Source: Sporosarcina trichiuri (GTDB taxonomy: Bacteria > Bacillota > Bacilli > Bacillales_A > Planococcaceae). From it: 64,000 bases of DNA. Position numbers and translations under genes: made by a program. Below the pieces are notes generated by a model. It did not search any database. It saw only the letters and a list, made by a program, of their open reading frames with translations, and was not told the origin of the DNA. The stretch is from NCBI RefSeq assembly GCF_030406775.1, contig NZ_CP129119.1, positions 2,449,501-2,513,500 of the forward strand, read 5' to 3'. This document shows, one piece after another, positions 34,085 through 43,305 of the stretch. Position 1 is the stretch's first letter; every line of letters starts with the position of its first letter.

Positions 34085-35215
34085 TCACCCATCAACCCGT
34101 TCTTTCAGGATCCTGTATGCCGTCTGCTGCAGCAGATACTCTGCGTCCGCCATCGCCTGCAAGCGTGTCACGTGCGGAGTGACGAGACTGTGCAGGGATG
34201 AAAAACGGGCCTGAAGCAGAGGGATGGCCTGTTCGTCGATCATTCCCGAGAGCAATACGGCAGGGACTCCGTACTCGTCTGCGATCCTCGCGATGCCGTC
34301 CGGCGCTTTCCCGGCAAGCGTCTGCTGGTCCGACCGGCCTTCGCCGGTGATGACCAGGTCGGCATCCTGCAAATGGTGCCGGAAAAGGAGCGCTTCCAGG
34401 ACAAGGTCGATCCCCGGCTGGAACTCGGCAGGGAAGAAAGCGGCGAACGCCGCACCCGTCCCGCCGGCAGCCCCTGTGTGAGGCGTCAGGCTGAGATCCT
34501 GGCCGGTCGCCCGCTCAATTACCTGTAAAAACTGCGTGAGCCCGGTTTCCAGCCGTACAACATCTTCCCGACCTGCGCCTTTCTGAGGAGCAAATACGGC
34601 GGCTGCGCCTCCCGGTCCGATCAGCGGATTCGTCACATCGCAGGCGATCCGGAACGTACAGGCTGCGATGCGCGGATCGAACGATTCCATCCGTATCTCC
34701 TGCAGCTGTGCCAGTGCTGCCCCGCCGCGGGGAAGTTCTTCTCCGCGGCTGTCGAGCAGCTGCATGCCGAGCGCCTGCAGGAGTCCGGCCCCTCCATCTG
34801 TCGTCGCACTGCCGCCGAGACCGATCAGGAAGTTGCGGTGACCTTCGTCGAGCGCATGCCGCAGCAGCTGCCCCATGCCATAAGTGGATGCGGTCAGCGG
34901 CGCGTATTCATCAGACAATAGGCGCATCAGCCCCGAACTCTCCGCCAGCTCGATAACACAGGCCGTTTCGCTTCCGAGTACGCCGTACCGTGCGGAAACC
35001 ATCCTGCCGATGGGATCTTCGGCCATTATGCTGACCGTATGGCCGCCTGTCGCATTCACAAGGTTCTCCATCGTTCCTTCACCGCCGTCTGCTGCAGGCA
35101 GAAGGACACAGTCAGCACCCGGAACCGCCTGCTGCACACCGGCAGCAATCGCGGCAGCTGCGTCGCCTGCCGTCAGGCTTCCTTTGAACGAATCCGGTGC
35201 AATGAGGATTTTCAT
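34085..35215 (-). CDS. glxK: Glycerate kinase (GlxK/GarK family)
   Basis: 376 residues; phosphorylates D-glycerate with ATP. Hallmarks: N-terminal MKILIAPDSFKGSLTA, ADGGEGTMENLV, GLGGSATTDGGAG, and VITGEGRSDQQTLAGKAPDGIA. ATG 35215 has GAGGAGGG 5 nt upstream; the longer frame overlaps pgeF. It starts 16 bp after pgeF, so the two are probably one operon. Glycerate also arises from ureide-derived glyoxylate, but a link to the island at 42-62 kb is only a guess. Confidence 0.92.
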   Translation of the reverse strand: MKILIAPDSFKGSLTAGDAAAAIAAGVQQAVPGADCVLLPAADGGEGTMENLVNATGGHTVSIMAEDPIGRMVSARYGVLGSETACVIELAESSGLMRLLSDEYAPLTASTYGMGQLLRHALDEGHRNFLIGLGGSATTDGGAGLLQALGMQLLDSRGEELPRGGAALAQLQEIRMESFDPRIAACTFRIACDVTNPLIGPGGAAAVFAPQKGAGREDVVRLETGLTQFLQVIERATGQDLSLTPHTGAAGGTGAAFAAFFPAEFQPGIDLVLEALLFRHHLQDADLVITGEGRSDQQTLAGKAPDGIARIADEYGVPAVLLSGMIDEQAIPLLQARFSSLHSLVTPHVTRLQAMADAEYLLQQTAYRILKERVDG

Positions 35216-35231
35216 AGAATCCCTCCTCAGG

Positions 35232-35990
35232 TCACCGCAGGACGACAAACGCCAGATGGCGCCCGGCCTGTTTGTTCTCGCGGTATGAGAAACCATCCCC
35301 GCTCTTGAAGGTGCAGGTGGGATCGACTGTAATATTTTCGGTAATTATGCCTGCACGTTCGCATTGCGTTTTCACGGTCTGCTTATTGTCGATATGGAAT
35401 TTGCCGGTTTCCTCGTTGTATTGAATGAACGGTCCGGCGTATCCGAGTGCCCGGAACCGGTCGCAGACGTCCTGATCCACCTGGAATTTCTCCTGGCTCA
35501 GCGCAGGGCCGATATGGACAATGAAGTCTTCAGGCCGGCAGCCTTCCTCTGTCTCCAGGTGGCGCAGCAGTTTCGGCGTGATCTCCTTCACCGTCCCCTG
35601 CCAGCCGGAATGGACGACCGCTGCGACGCCTGCCGGTTCATTGACGAGCAGGACCGGTACGCAGTCTGCCATGAAGCCCGCGAGCAGGAGGCCCGGTTCC
35701 GTTGTATACAGCGCATCCGTATCCGGGATGGCATCCGTCAGGCTGAGCGCGCCGCGGCCGATATCTTTCTTCGTCACCTTATGAAAGTTCGCACTGTGTG
35801 TCTGATTGGCGCAGGTCAGGTCCTGTGCCTGGAATCCAAGAACGGCTGCAAGTGCTGCCCGGTTCCCGAGTACTGCGTCCGGATCCTTACATGCATGCAG
35901 CGCCATATTGTTCTCTTCAGGGGCTGAAGGGTCCCGCAATGTGACTCCGCCTAACCATGTTTGATCGTTTCCGATTATCTTCATTTTCAT
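35232..35990 (-). CDS. pgeF: Multicopper-laccase-fold purine nucleoside phosphorylase / peptidoglycan editing factor
   Basis: 252 residues of the YfiH/YlmD family with ANQTHSANFH, DALYTTEPGLLLAGFMADCVPVLL and VVHSGWQGTVKEI, containing the His/Cys zinc ligands. Members phosphorolyse purine nucleosides and in some bacteria keep wrong amino acids out of peptidoglycan. ATG 35990 is best placed after AGGTG. First gene of a pgeF-glxK pair. Confidence 0.9.
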   Translation of the reverse strand: MKMKIIGNDQTWLGGVTLRDPSAPEENNMALHACKDPDAVLGNRAALAAVLGFQAQDLTCANQTHSANFHKVTKKDIGRGALSLTDAIPDTDALYTTEPGLLLAGFMADCVPVLLVNEPAGVAAVVHSGWQGTVKEITPKLLRHLETEEGCRPEDFIVHIGPALSQEKFQVDQDVCDRFRALGYAGPFIQYNEETGKFHIDNKQTVKTQCERAGIITENITVDPTCTFKSGDGFSYRENKQAGRHLAFVVLR

Positions 35991-36065
35991 TATCATCACC
36001 TGCCTTAACTATACGGAAAAACTGCCGGTTCCGATAGATGGAGAATCGCCCATTGCGGATCAGCC

Positions 36066-36092
36066 GGAAAAGACCGCCGGGTGGGCGGTCTT
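36066..36092 (-). terminator. Terminator of the molybdoenzyme operon
   Basis: AAGACCGCC and GGCGGTCTT arms followed on the minus strand by TTTTCC. Confidence 0.8.
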
Positions 36093-36101
36093 CGCAAGGT
36101 C

Positions 36102-38528
36102 CTACATTTTGTTGCGGTACGGCAGATAAGGCTGGATCGGTGTGTTGATGACCGATGCAGGGACTTCCAGGGAGATGCCCATCTGGATCTCATAAGGGGT
36201 TTCGATATGATTGGCTCTCCTCAGGTCATCTGCTGTAATGCCATAATTCGCGGCAATCGACTCCAGTGTGTCGCCTTCCTTCACTTCGTGATTCTTCCGG
36301 ATCTTGTCCACCCGGCAGGCCGCCTGCTTGAACAGCGGCTGCTTCGAAAGAGGATCGACAAGATCGATCGTCAGTGCGTTGGCCGCTTCTTTCTTATCCA
36401 GATTCCCGAAATGGAATGGAACGAAGACAAGTCCCGGCTGAACGGCCGTGCCGACGCGGGCAGGCACTTCGATCTCTCCGCGCGGTGAGGACACACGGAC
36501 GACTTCACCTTCTGCGATCCCCATATCCGCTGCATCTTTTTCATTGATTTCCACATAGCCGTGCTGCGCAGCCATATGAAGGAGCGGGGACCGCCCGGTT
36601 TTCGTCCGGGTATGCCAGTGCCAGACGAGACGTCCTGTCGTGAGCCATGTCGGGTACTCATCATTCGGCTGCTCGTATGGCGGTACGTACGGAGTCGGCT
36701 GGAGGATCGCGCGTCCGTTTGCACCGATTTCCGTATAGTCCTCTTTTGAGAGCGCACGGCCCGTCAGCTGGTCCTTGCTGAATGTCTGCGCATCGTCAGG
36801 CGTCGTATGGAACTTGAAATCCGTATAGAGACGCGGTGTTCCATTCGAATTTTCATCAGGCACGGGCCAGCGGAGTCCGTTTTCCTTCTCGAGTCGTTCA
36901 TACGTGATGCCGGACATATCACAGGGACGTCCTTTTGACACCCGCTTGAACTCTTCAAAGCAGGCTTCAGGCGTGCTGTACTGGATCAGCGGCTGCCCGT
37001 CTCTGTCCCTGAAGTCCATCCGTTTTGCAAAATCGAGCAGGATCTCGAAGTCACTTTTGATGCCTTCCGGCGGCTCGATGGCTTTCCTCAGTATATTGAT
37101 GGTCCGGTCGGCGTTTTCCATCGTCCCTTCCTTTTCACCCCATAGGGCAGCGGGCAGGATGACGTCCGCGACAGAAGAGGTCTCCGTCAGGAACGGATCC
37201 TGGACGATGACAAATGTGCTCTCCAGCGCTTTGCGGGCGCGCTCGCGGTTCGGCAGCGACACCATCGGGTTGGTCCCGATGTTCCAGAAGACGCCGACCT
37301 TCTCTTTTTCGATCAATGAAATGATGTCTTCGATCGCTTTTTCCGGTCCTGCCGGCAATGTGGATTCGTCCACGTTCCAAAGCTCGGCCATCTCTTTCAG
37401 ATGGACCGGGTTGGTCGGATTGCGGTGGGCAGGATAGGTACCGACACCCCCGGCCGTCCGGTTGGCGGAAGAACTCGGCTGTCCGGCCATGTGCAGCGGG
37501 CCTGACCCCGGCTTGCCGATGAGCCCGCGGACAAGGTGCAGGTTATTGACCGCCACACAGGCCGTCGTTGCATTGCTGCTCTGGTATGCCCCCTGCAGTG
37601 TCGTCGTGACGAGGGAATCACATGTCCCGAGCACGTCCGCGAGTTTCCGGAGTTTTTCAAGAGGCAGTCCGGTCAGTTCAGCTGCATGCTCGAGCGTCCA
37701 ATCTCCGATTGATTCCTTCATCTTGTCGAAACCGACCGTATGGCTGTCGATGAACGCCTGATCCAGCTTGCCGTTCTGAAGGATTTCGTTCAGCACGCCG
37801 TTGAGCAGCGGCAGGTTCGATCCCGGCTTGAGCGGGATGTGCAGATCGGCTTCCTTCGCGGACAGTGTCTCGCGCGGATCCACGACAATCAGATACGGCT
37901 TGCCGGTCCGCTGCTTCCTGTCCATCACACGCTCGAAAAAGACCGTGCCGGTTTCGGCCGGGTTATGGCCGAACAGCATGAGGACGTCGGTTTCGTCGAC
38001 ATCATCGAACGAGGCCGGCGTGCCGTCAGCGCCGAATGACTGGAGCAGGCAGAACTCCGTCGTCGCTGTGCAGAGCCGTGTATTCGCATCGAGCAGGTGG
38101 GTGCGGAGACCGGCACGCCCGACTTTCGCGGTCGTATAGTAGTCTTCCAGGAATCCCTGTCCCGTCGAGTAGAAACTGATACTGTTCGGCCCGAGTTTCT
38201 CCATCGATTCTTTCGATTTCTTCACGATCAGTTCCATCGCTTCATCCCACGATGCTTTCACCAGCTGCCCGTCCTGATTGCGGATCATCGGGGACATCAG
38301 CCGGTCGGGCGCCTGGTTGGCCTGCCATTGATTCTCGCCTTTCGGTCCGAGTCGTCCGCGGTTTGTCGGGTGGTCTCCGTTTCCTTTGATACCTACAATC
38401 TGATCGTCTTTGACGGCAACATAGCAACCGCAGCCGACAGAGCAGATATTGCATGTACTATAGACCCACTTGTCAGGGTCTCCCTGGCTGTAGACATTCT
38501 GGTCGATTCGTTCTTCCTGCCAAGACAT
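36102..38528 (-). CDS. Molybdopterin oxidoreductase (nitrate reductase/formate dehydrogenase type) with C-terminal LysM
   Basis: 808 residues. N-terminal iron-sulfur region with Cys26, Cys29, Cys33 and an extra Cys35; the usual fourth cysteine before KG is Gly61 (NRGRLGPKG). NTRLCTAT gives Cys153 as the likely molybdenum ligand, as in Nap/Nas enzymes. The central domains carry GHNPAETG, QPSSSANRTAGGVGTYPAHRNP and DVILPAALWGEKEGT, then a molydop-binding C-terminal barrel, and residues about 746-790 form a LysM domain. No signal peptide. RBS AAGGAGG. It follows the small gene at 38542 by 13 bp. Substrate is not clear; nitrate or formate are candidates. Confidence 0.85.
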   Translation of the reverse strand: MSWQEERIDQNVYSQGDPDKWVYSTCNICSVGCGCYVAVKDDQIVGIKGNGDHPTNRGRLGPKGENQWQANQAPDRLMSPMIRNQDGQLVKASWDEAMELIVKKSKESMEKLGPNSISFYSTGQGFLEDYYTTAKVGRAGLRTHLLDANTRLCTATTEFCLLQSFGADGTPASFDDVDETDVLMLFGHNPAETGTVFFERVMDRKQRTGKPYLIVVDPRETLSAKEADLHIPLKPGSNLPLLNGVLNEILQNGKLDQAFIDSHTVGFDKMKESIGDWTLEHAAELTGLPLEKLRKLADVLGTCDSLVTTTLQGAYQSSNATTACVAVNNLHLVRGLIGKPGSGPLHMAGQPSSSANRTAGGVGTYPAHRNPTNPVHLKEMAELWNVDESTLPAGPEKAIEDIISLIEKEKVGVFWNIGTNPMVSLPNRERARKALESTFVIVQDPFLTETSSVADVILPAALWGEKEGTMENADRTINILRKAIEPPEGIKSDFEILLDFAKRMDFRDRDGQPLIQYSTPEACFEEFKRVSKGRPCDMSGITYERLEKENGLRWPVPDENSNGTPRLYTDFKFHTTPDDAQTFSKDQLTGRALSKEDYTEIGANGRAILQPTPYVPPYEQPNDEYPTWLTTGRLVWHWHTRTKTGRSPLLHMAAQHGYVEINEKDAADMGIAEGEVVRVSSPRGEIEVPARVGTAVQPGLVFVPFHFGNLDKKEAANALTIDLVDPLSKQPLFKQAACRVDKIRKNHEVKEGDTLESIAANYGITADDLRRANHIETPYEIQMGISLEVPASVINTPIQPYLPYRNKM

Positions 38529-38541
38529 GACGTTCGCCTCC

Positions 38542-38970
38542 TTATTGTGTTACGGGTAAGTAGAATGTGGGGATGACATATTTGACGGATTGGGTTCCAT
38601 ACTCGGATGCGAGCTGCTGAGCCGCTTCCAGAAGATGGTGATGCATGTTCTCCATCAGACGGCTGAGGTCTTTTTCGATTTCCCGTGACGGGTCGGGCAT
38701 CCAGCCGATTGCGCGCTTCCACGACTCATAGAACGGCATGGAGACTTCGTTTGCATGATACACGTGTGTGCAGGGATTTTTGAAGGAAGACAGCTGCGGC
38801 TGTTCCGTCGCTTCGAATTCCGGCAATAGGTCACGGAGAGCGGATTGCTGATCCTGCAGGGACTGCTTCAGCAGAATCAGGAGCGGGTGATCATACGTGC
38901 CGATCTGTTCGACTGCCTGTTTGTTCTCATCCAAGATTTCGTTAAACAGCTGGTTCACCTGATTGGACAA
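38542..38970 (-). CDS. Hypothetical protein paired with the molybdoenzyme
   Basis: 142 residues, helical and soluble, with PCTHVYHANEVSMPFYESWKR and MPDPSREIEKDLSRLMENMHHHLLEAA. No family recognised. TTG 38970 lies 7 nt after AAAGGAGG, better than the start six codons earlier, which overlaps the site. First gene of the operon and 13 bp before the oxidoreductase, so an accessory or maturation role for it is possible. Confidence 0.65.
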   Translation of the reverse strand: MSNQVNQLFNEILDENKQAVEQIGTYDHPLLILLKQSLQDQQSALRDLLPEFEATEQPQLSSFKNPCTHVYHANEVSMPFYESWKRAIGWMPDPSREIEKDLSRLMENMHHHLLEAAQQLASEYGTQSVKYVIPTFYLPVTQ

Positions 38971-39122
38971 AGGGAGTCCTCCTTTCAAATCATTGTTCTA
39001 GTTAGTAGGAGTACCACAAACCGCTGCCTATGAAACAGTTATTCTTACAATATTCTGGAAATTAGACCGGCAGCAGAGTAACAGGGCGTCAAACAGGGAA
39101 GTATGGAAAACAGGCAATGAAA

Positions 39123-39151
39123 TTGACAGGGTGACTGCGCTGTATTATTGT
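39123..39151 (+). promoter_or_regulatory. Symporter gene promoter
   Basis: Perfect TTGACA (39123-39128), 17-bp spacer, TATTGT (39146-39151). It leaves a leader of about 60 nt before the TTG start. Confidence 0.75.
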
Positions 39152-39219
39152 AGAAAAGTATATTTCCTACTAAATATATAGGGATTGAATAAATAACTGA
39201 TAAAGGAGATGCCTGCATT

Positions 39220-40473
39220 TTGAAAAGACTATGGAATCGGTATGCATCCGCATCTTTGATCCTCAAGATTACTATCGCACTTATTCTCGGTGTGGCCGCC
39301 GGACTGCTGATGGGAGAGCAGGCGGCGGTCTTTGCCCCGCTTGGTGATCTGCTGATACGTCTTCTGACATTCCTGATCATTCCGCTGATCCTGTTCACGC
39401 TGATTGTCGGTGTCAACCAGACGACCATCGGAAATCTGGGGAGGATGGGCGGAAAGGTATTCATCTATTACACACTCAGCTCGGCGGCTGCCATCATGGT
39501 CGGTCTTGCCGTTGCTTCATTATTCCAGCCCGGCCAGGGAATGTCGCTCGGTGGAAACGAAACATTCGACGTGCCGGACAACCCGGGCATCGTAAGCGTC
39601 CTGCTGAATATTGTACCGTCGAATATCGCCAGCGCCTTCACGGAGATGAATCTGCTCGGCATCATCTTCACGGCGCTGACATTCGGAATCGCCATTTCGG
39701 TACTGCGGAGTTCCTCAAAGATGAACGAGCTCGGTGATCACCTGCTGAAAACAGTCACAGCACTGAATGAGGCGGCATTGATCATCCTGAAAGGGATCCT
39801 CCAGTACGTACCGGTCGGTGTGTTCGCGATCATGGCGAAGACGGTCGGCAGCCAGGGAGTCCATACGCTTGTGGAGCTCGGCGGGATGATCGGCGTATTG
39901 TACGCGGCGCTGCTGGCGCAGATCGTCTTGTATACAGTTGCCATGCTGCTGTTCAAAATCAATCCTCTGACATTCTTCAAACATGCGAGGACACCCATCG
40001 TCACGGCATTCGTCACGCAGAGCAGTGCAGGGACGCTTCCGCTGTCACTGAAAGCTGCAAAAGACCTGAAGCTGCCGCGCAGTCTGTACGGGTTCAGCCT
40101 CCCGCTCGGCGCGACAATCAACATGGATGGGGCTGCCATCCGGATTGCCGTGTCCGCTGTCTTCGCAGCGAATATCGCCAATACGCCGCTATCACTCACT
40201 GATATGCTGATGGTTGTCCTGGTCGGAACGCTGGCATCCATCGGCACAGCGGGCGTGCCAGGAGCAGGGATCGTCATGATCGCCACTGTCTTCGTTCAGC
40301 TCGGACTGCCGGTGGAAGCAGTGGCACTGCTGACGTCGATCGATGCGCTGATCGGTATGGGAGCGACCGCCCTCAATGTCACCGGCGACCTCGTCGGTAC
40401 CGCGCTGATCAGCAAGACGGAAGAACATAAAGGACACATAAAAGACGAGGGGGAAGGGGAGTGGCAAGCTTGA
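39220..40473 (+). CDS. Dicarboxylate/amino acid:cation symporter (DAACS family)
   Basis: 417 residues with eight membrane helices and two hairpins. The family marks AFVTQSSAGTLPLSLKAA and the NMDG motif in ATINMDGAAIRIAV are present. Such carriers take up glutamate, aspartate or C4-dicarboxylates with Na+ or H+. TTG 39220 after AAAGGAG is the likely start. Monocistronic. Confidence 0.92.
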   Translation: MKRLWNRYASASLILKITIALILGVAAGLLMGEQAAVFAPLGDLLIRLLTFLIIPLILFTLIVGVNQTTIGNLGRMGGKVFIYYTLSSAAAIMVGLAVASLFQPGQGMSLGGNETFDVPDNPGIVSVLLNIVPSNIASAFTEMNLLGIIFTALTFGIAISVLRSSSKMNELGDHLLKTVTALNEAALIILKGILQYVPVGVFAIMAKTVGSQGVHTLVELGGMIGVLYAALLAQIVLYTVAMLLFKINPLTFFKHARTPIVTAFVTQSSAGTLPLSLKAAKDLKLPRSLYGFSLPLGATINMDGAAIRIAVSAVFAANIANTPLSLTDMLMVVLVGTLASIGTAGVPGAGIVMIATVFVQLGLPVEAVALLTSIDALIGMGATALNVTGDLVGTALISKTEEHKGHIKDEGEGEWQA

Positions 40474-40488
40474 TTTGCCCTTCTGGAG

Positions 40489-40531
40489 AAGCCGGCTGCC
40501 GACAGATAGCTTGTCAGCAGCCGGCTTTTCA
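40489..40531 (+). terminator. Symporter gene terminator
   Basis: AAGCCGGCTGC...GCAGCCGGCTT 11-bp stem followed by TTTTC. Confidence 0.85.
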
Positions 40532-40688
40532 CTTTGGCTAAAAACATGGAAAATCCAATGAATCTCCTGCAGCCCTTGACTTCACATAATATATGGCAGA
40601 AAATTGTACGGAAACATAGACTGTTGAAACTGCAGTCGATACACCAGACAGTGTGCCGGTTGTTTATAATTTGAAGGAGGACCGATCC

Positions 40689-41918
40689 ATGAGAAAAACA
40701 GAGATCCAGCGTCCCTCTTCTGCAAAACGGACACTGCTGCTGATTGCCATCATCATCATCGGGTTCAACCTGCGGCCGGCGATAACGTCCGTCGGTCCGC
40801 TGCTCGGCACCATCCGGGATGAGCTCGGACTGTCGAATTGGAGTGCAGGCCTTATCACGAGTCTTCCGCTCATCGCTTTCGCTGCGATGTCGACAGTTGC
40901 CGCACGGCTTGGCAACCGTTTCGGCAACATGCGGATGATTCTGACAGGACTCATCCTGTTGACTGTCGGAATCATCATCCGTTCGGTCGCCTACACGCCG
41001 CTTCTCTTCATCGGCACGGCTATGATCGGACTCGGCATTGCACTGATGAATGTACTGCTTCCTGCGTTCATCAAAGAGAAGTTCCCCGGCAAAGTCGGCC
41101 GGACGACGAGTATCTACTCCACGGCCATGTGCATATTTGCCGCTGCCGCTTCAGGTGTCTCCATACCGCTTGCATCAGGTGCGGGGCTCGGCTGGGAGCT
41201 GTCACTCGGTTCCTGGGTACTCCTGTCCGCTGCCGGTGCCGTGCTGTGGATCGTTGTCATGAGACGGGAAGACCCCGTACCGGAAGATGAAATGAAAGTC
41301 TTTGTCGCCCGGAAGCAGAAAGGGCTGTTCGGTTCCATGCTCGCCTGGCAGGTGACCCTGTTCATGGGACTGCAGTCATTCGGATTCTATACACTCGTCT
41401 CCTGGCTGCCGCAGATCCTGACCGACTACGGTTTTACTCCGTCCGCGGCCGGCTGGGTGCTGTCCATCGCACAGATGGTCAGCATCCCCTCCACATTCAT
41501 CGCTCCGCTCCTCGCGGAGAAATTCAGCCATCAGTCCGGAATTGCGGGCGCTGCAGGTCTCATGTATGCACTCGGATATGGCGGCCTGCTGCTCGGCGGC
41601 TCGCATGCATTCCTTATCGTATCGAGCATGCTGATCGGACTTGCATCCGGTGCAACGATCAGCCTGTCCCTTGCGTTTCTCGGCATGCGGGCACGTGACG
41701 GCAGGCAGGCAGGCCAGCTGTCCGGCATGGCGCAGTCGATCGGCTATCTGCTGGCGGCCACAGGCCCGATTGCCATTGGACTGATTTATGACATGACCGG
41801 CAGCTGGACGATTCCTCTTGCCGTGCTGACAGGTATGTGTCTCCTGTTGACCGCCTCCGGAATCGGCGCAGGCCGCAACAAGTTTGTCGGGGAGCCGCAG
41901 CCGGAAGAATCGGTTTGA
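40689..41918 (+). CDS. CynX/NimT-family MFS transporter
   Basis: 409 residues with twelve membrane segments. IIIIGFNLRPAITSVGPLLGTIRDELGLS at the N-terminus is the signature of the cyanate/2-nitroimidazole (CynX/NimT, YycB) branch. ATG 40689 has GAAGGAGGA 7 nt upstream. It lies 90 bp before the AllC-like gene on the same strand and could be co-transcribed, so a nitrogen-rich substrate such as a ureide is possible but unproved. Confidence 0.87.
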   Translation: MRKTEIQRPSSAKRTLLLIAIIIIGFNLRPAITSVGPLLGTIRDELGLSNWSAGLITSLPLIAFAAMSTVAARLGNRFGNMRMILTGLILLTVGIIIRSVAYTPLLFIGTAMIGLGIALMNVLLPAFIKEKFPGKVGRTTSIYSTAMCIFAAAASGVSIPLASGAGLGWELSLGSWVLLSAAGAVLWIVVMRREDPVPEDEMKVFVARKQKGLFGSMLAWQVTLFMGLQSFGFYTLVSWLPQILTDYGFTPSAAGWVLSIAQMVSIPSTFIAPLLAEKFSHQSGIAGAAGLMYALGYGGLLLGGSHAFLIVSSMLIGLASGATISLSLAFLGMRARDGRQAGQLSGMAQSIGYLLAATGPIAIGLIYDMTGSWTIPLAVLTGMCLLLTASGIGAGRNKFVGEPQPEESV

Positions 41919-42008
41919 CAATTAGAGGAATCGGACAGCGGCAGCTCAGTACGGGAACTACAGGGACTTCGAAAGGCCATACCAATCAGCGGGAGAGGGG
42001 AAATGACG

Positions 42009-43241
42009 ATGAATCTGGAACGGCTCCGACAGTCATTTGAAGCACTGGCAGCATTCACGGACAACGGGGAGGGCATCAATCGGCTCGCGTATACGGAGAC
42101 GGAACGCAAGGCACGCGGCTATATGATCGAACAGTTCGAGCAGGCGGGCATGACTGTCCGTACCGATTATGCGGGGAATGTGATCGCCCGGCGAAACGGC
42201 CGGAATGAGGAGCTGCCGGTGGTGGCGACGGGTTCGCATATCGATTCCGTCTATGCAGCAGGTGCCTATGACGGCACCGCAGGCGTCCTGGCTGCACTCG
42301 AAGTGATGCGCTCCCTTGCAGATGACGGCACGGAGACGGAGCATCCGATCGAAGTGATCATTTTCGCCTGCGAGGAATCCGCCCGTTTCGGCGTCTCGAC
42401 CCTTGGCAGCAAAGCGATGTCCGGCCGGCTCGATCCGGCGTACACCCGCTCGCTGACGGACAAGGACGGCATCACGCTGATGCAGGCATTCGCAGAGAAT
42501 GGCCTCGATCTCGAGGAGGTTCATCTTGCGAAACGGTTCCGGGATGAGTTCAAGGCATTCGTTGAACTCCACATCGAGCAGGGACCTGTTCTTGAACGGC
42601 GGGAGACGGCGGTCGGTGTCGTCTCGGCCATCGCAGCCCCCGTCCGGTTCCATGTCCATGTGGGCGGAACGGCGGATCACTCGGGGACGACCCCGATGGA
42701 TTACCGGCATGATGCGCTGCTCGGCGGCGCAGAGATCGCGCTTGCAGTCGAGAAGGCAGCACTTGCCGAGCTGCGGTATGGCACCGTCGGCACAGTGGGG
42801 GTGTTCTCGATCGAACCGGGTGCCATGAACGTTGTGCCGAGTGCCGCTGAGCTCGATGTCGATATCCGCGGAACGGAACCGGCATCTCGTCAGCGGGTGG
42901 CGGATGCGCTGCAGGAGGCTGCTGACGCGGCTGCCGCCAAGCGGGGTCTCGACGTATGGATCGACGAAATCTCGAATGAAAGTCCGGTCGAGATGGATGA
43001 AGGACTCGTTGCAGAGCTGAAAGACGTCTGTCGGGAACATGGCGTGACCTGGCTCGAAATGCCGAGCGGCGCGGGTCACGATGCCATGAACATGGCCCGT
43101 TTCTGTCCGACCTGCATGATCTTTGTTCCCTCAAAAGATGGGCTGAGCCATAACCCTGCAGAATTCACCGCAATGGAACAGCTGCTGACTGGAGCTGAAG
43201 TGCTGCGGGACATGCTGCTGAGACAGGCGGTCGTCATTTGA
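42009..43241 (+). CDS. allC: Zn-dependent M20 amidohydrolase, allantoate amidohydrolase / N-carbamoylase type
   Basis: 410 residues with metal ligands in TGSHIDSVYAAGAYDGTAGVLAAL, CEESARFGVSTLGS, ELHIEQGP and a C-terminal SHNPAEF. The family hydrolyses allantoate, ureidoglycine or N-carbamoyl amino acids; the neighbouring allD and allFGH genes favour allantoate. ATG 42009 has GAGAGGGG 8 nt upstream; the ATG two codons earlier is too close to it. It converges on allD, sharing a terminator. Exact substrate is an inference from context. Confidence 0.82.
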   Translation: MNLERLRQSFEALAAFTDNGEGINRLAYTETERKARGYMIEQFEQAGMTVRTDYAGNVIARRNGRNEELPVVATGSHIDSVYAAGAYDGTAGVLAALEVMRSLADDGTETEHPIEVIIFACEESARFGVSTLGSKAMSGRLDPAYTRSLTDKDGITLMQAFAENGLDLEEVHLAKRFRDEFKAFVELHIEQGPVLERRETAVGVVSAIAAPVRFHVHVGGTADHSGTTPMDYRHDALLGGAEIALAVEKAALAELRYGTVGTVGVFSIEPGAMNVVPSAAELDVDIRGTEPASRQRVADALQEAADAAAAKRGLDVWIDEISNESPVEMDEGLVAELKDVCREHGVTWLEMPSGAGHDAMNMARFCPTCMIFVPSKDGLSHNPAEFTAMEQLLTGAEVLRDMLLRQAVVI

Positions 43242-43270
43242 CCGTGATCCGGAATCTGACGACCCCATAA

Positions 43271-43305
43271 CAAAAGCGGACCGCACTGTCGCGGTCCGCT
43301 TTTGT
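43271..43305. terminator. Bidirectional terminator allC / allD
   Basis: CAAAAGCGGACCGC-actgtc-GCGGTCCGCTTTTG, a perfect 14-bp stem between the convergent genes. Confidence 0.92.
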
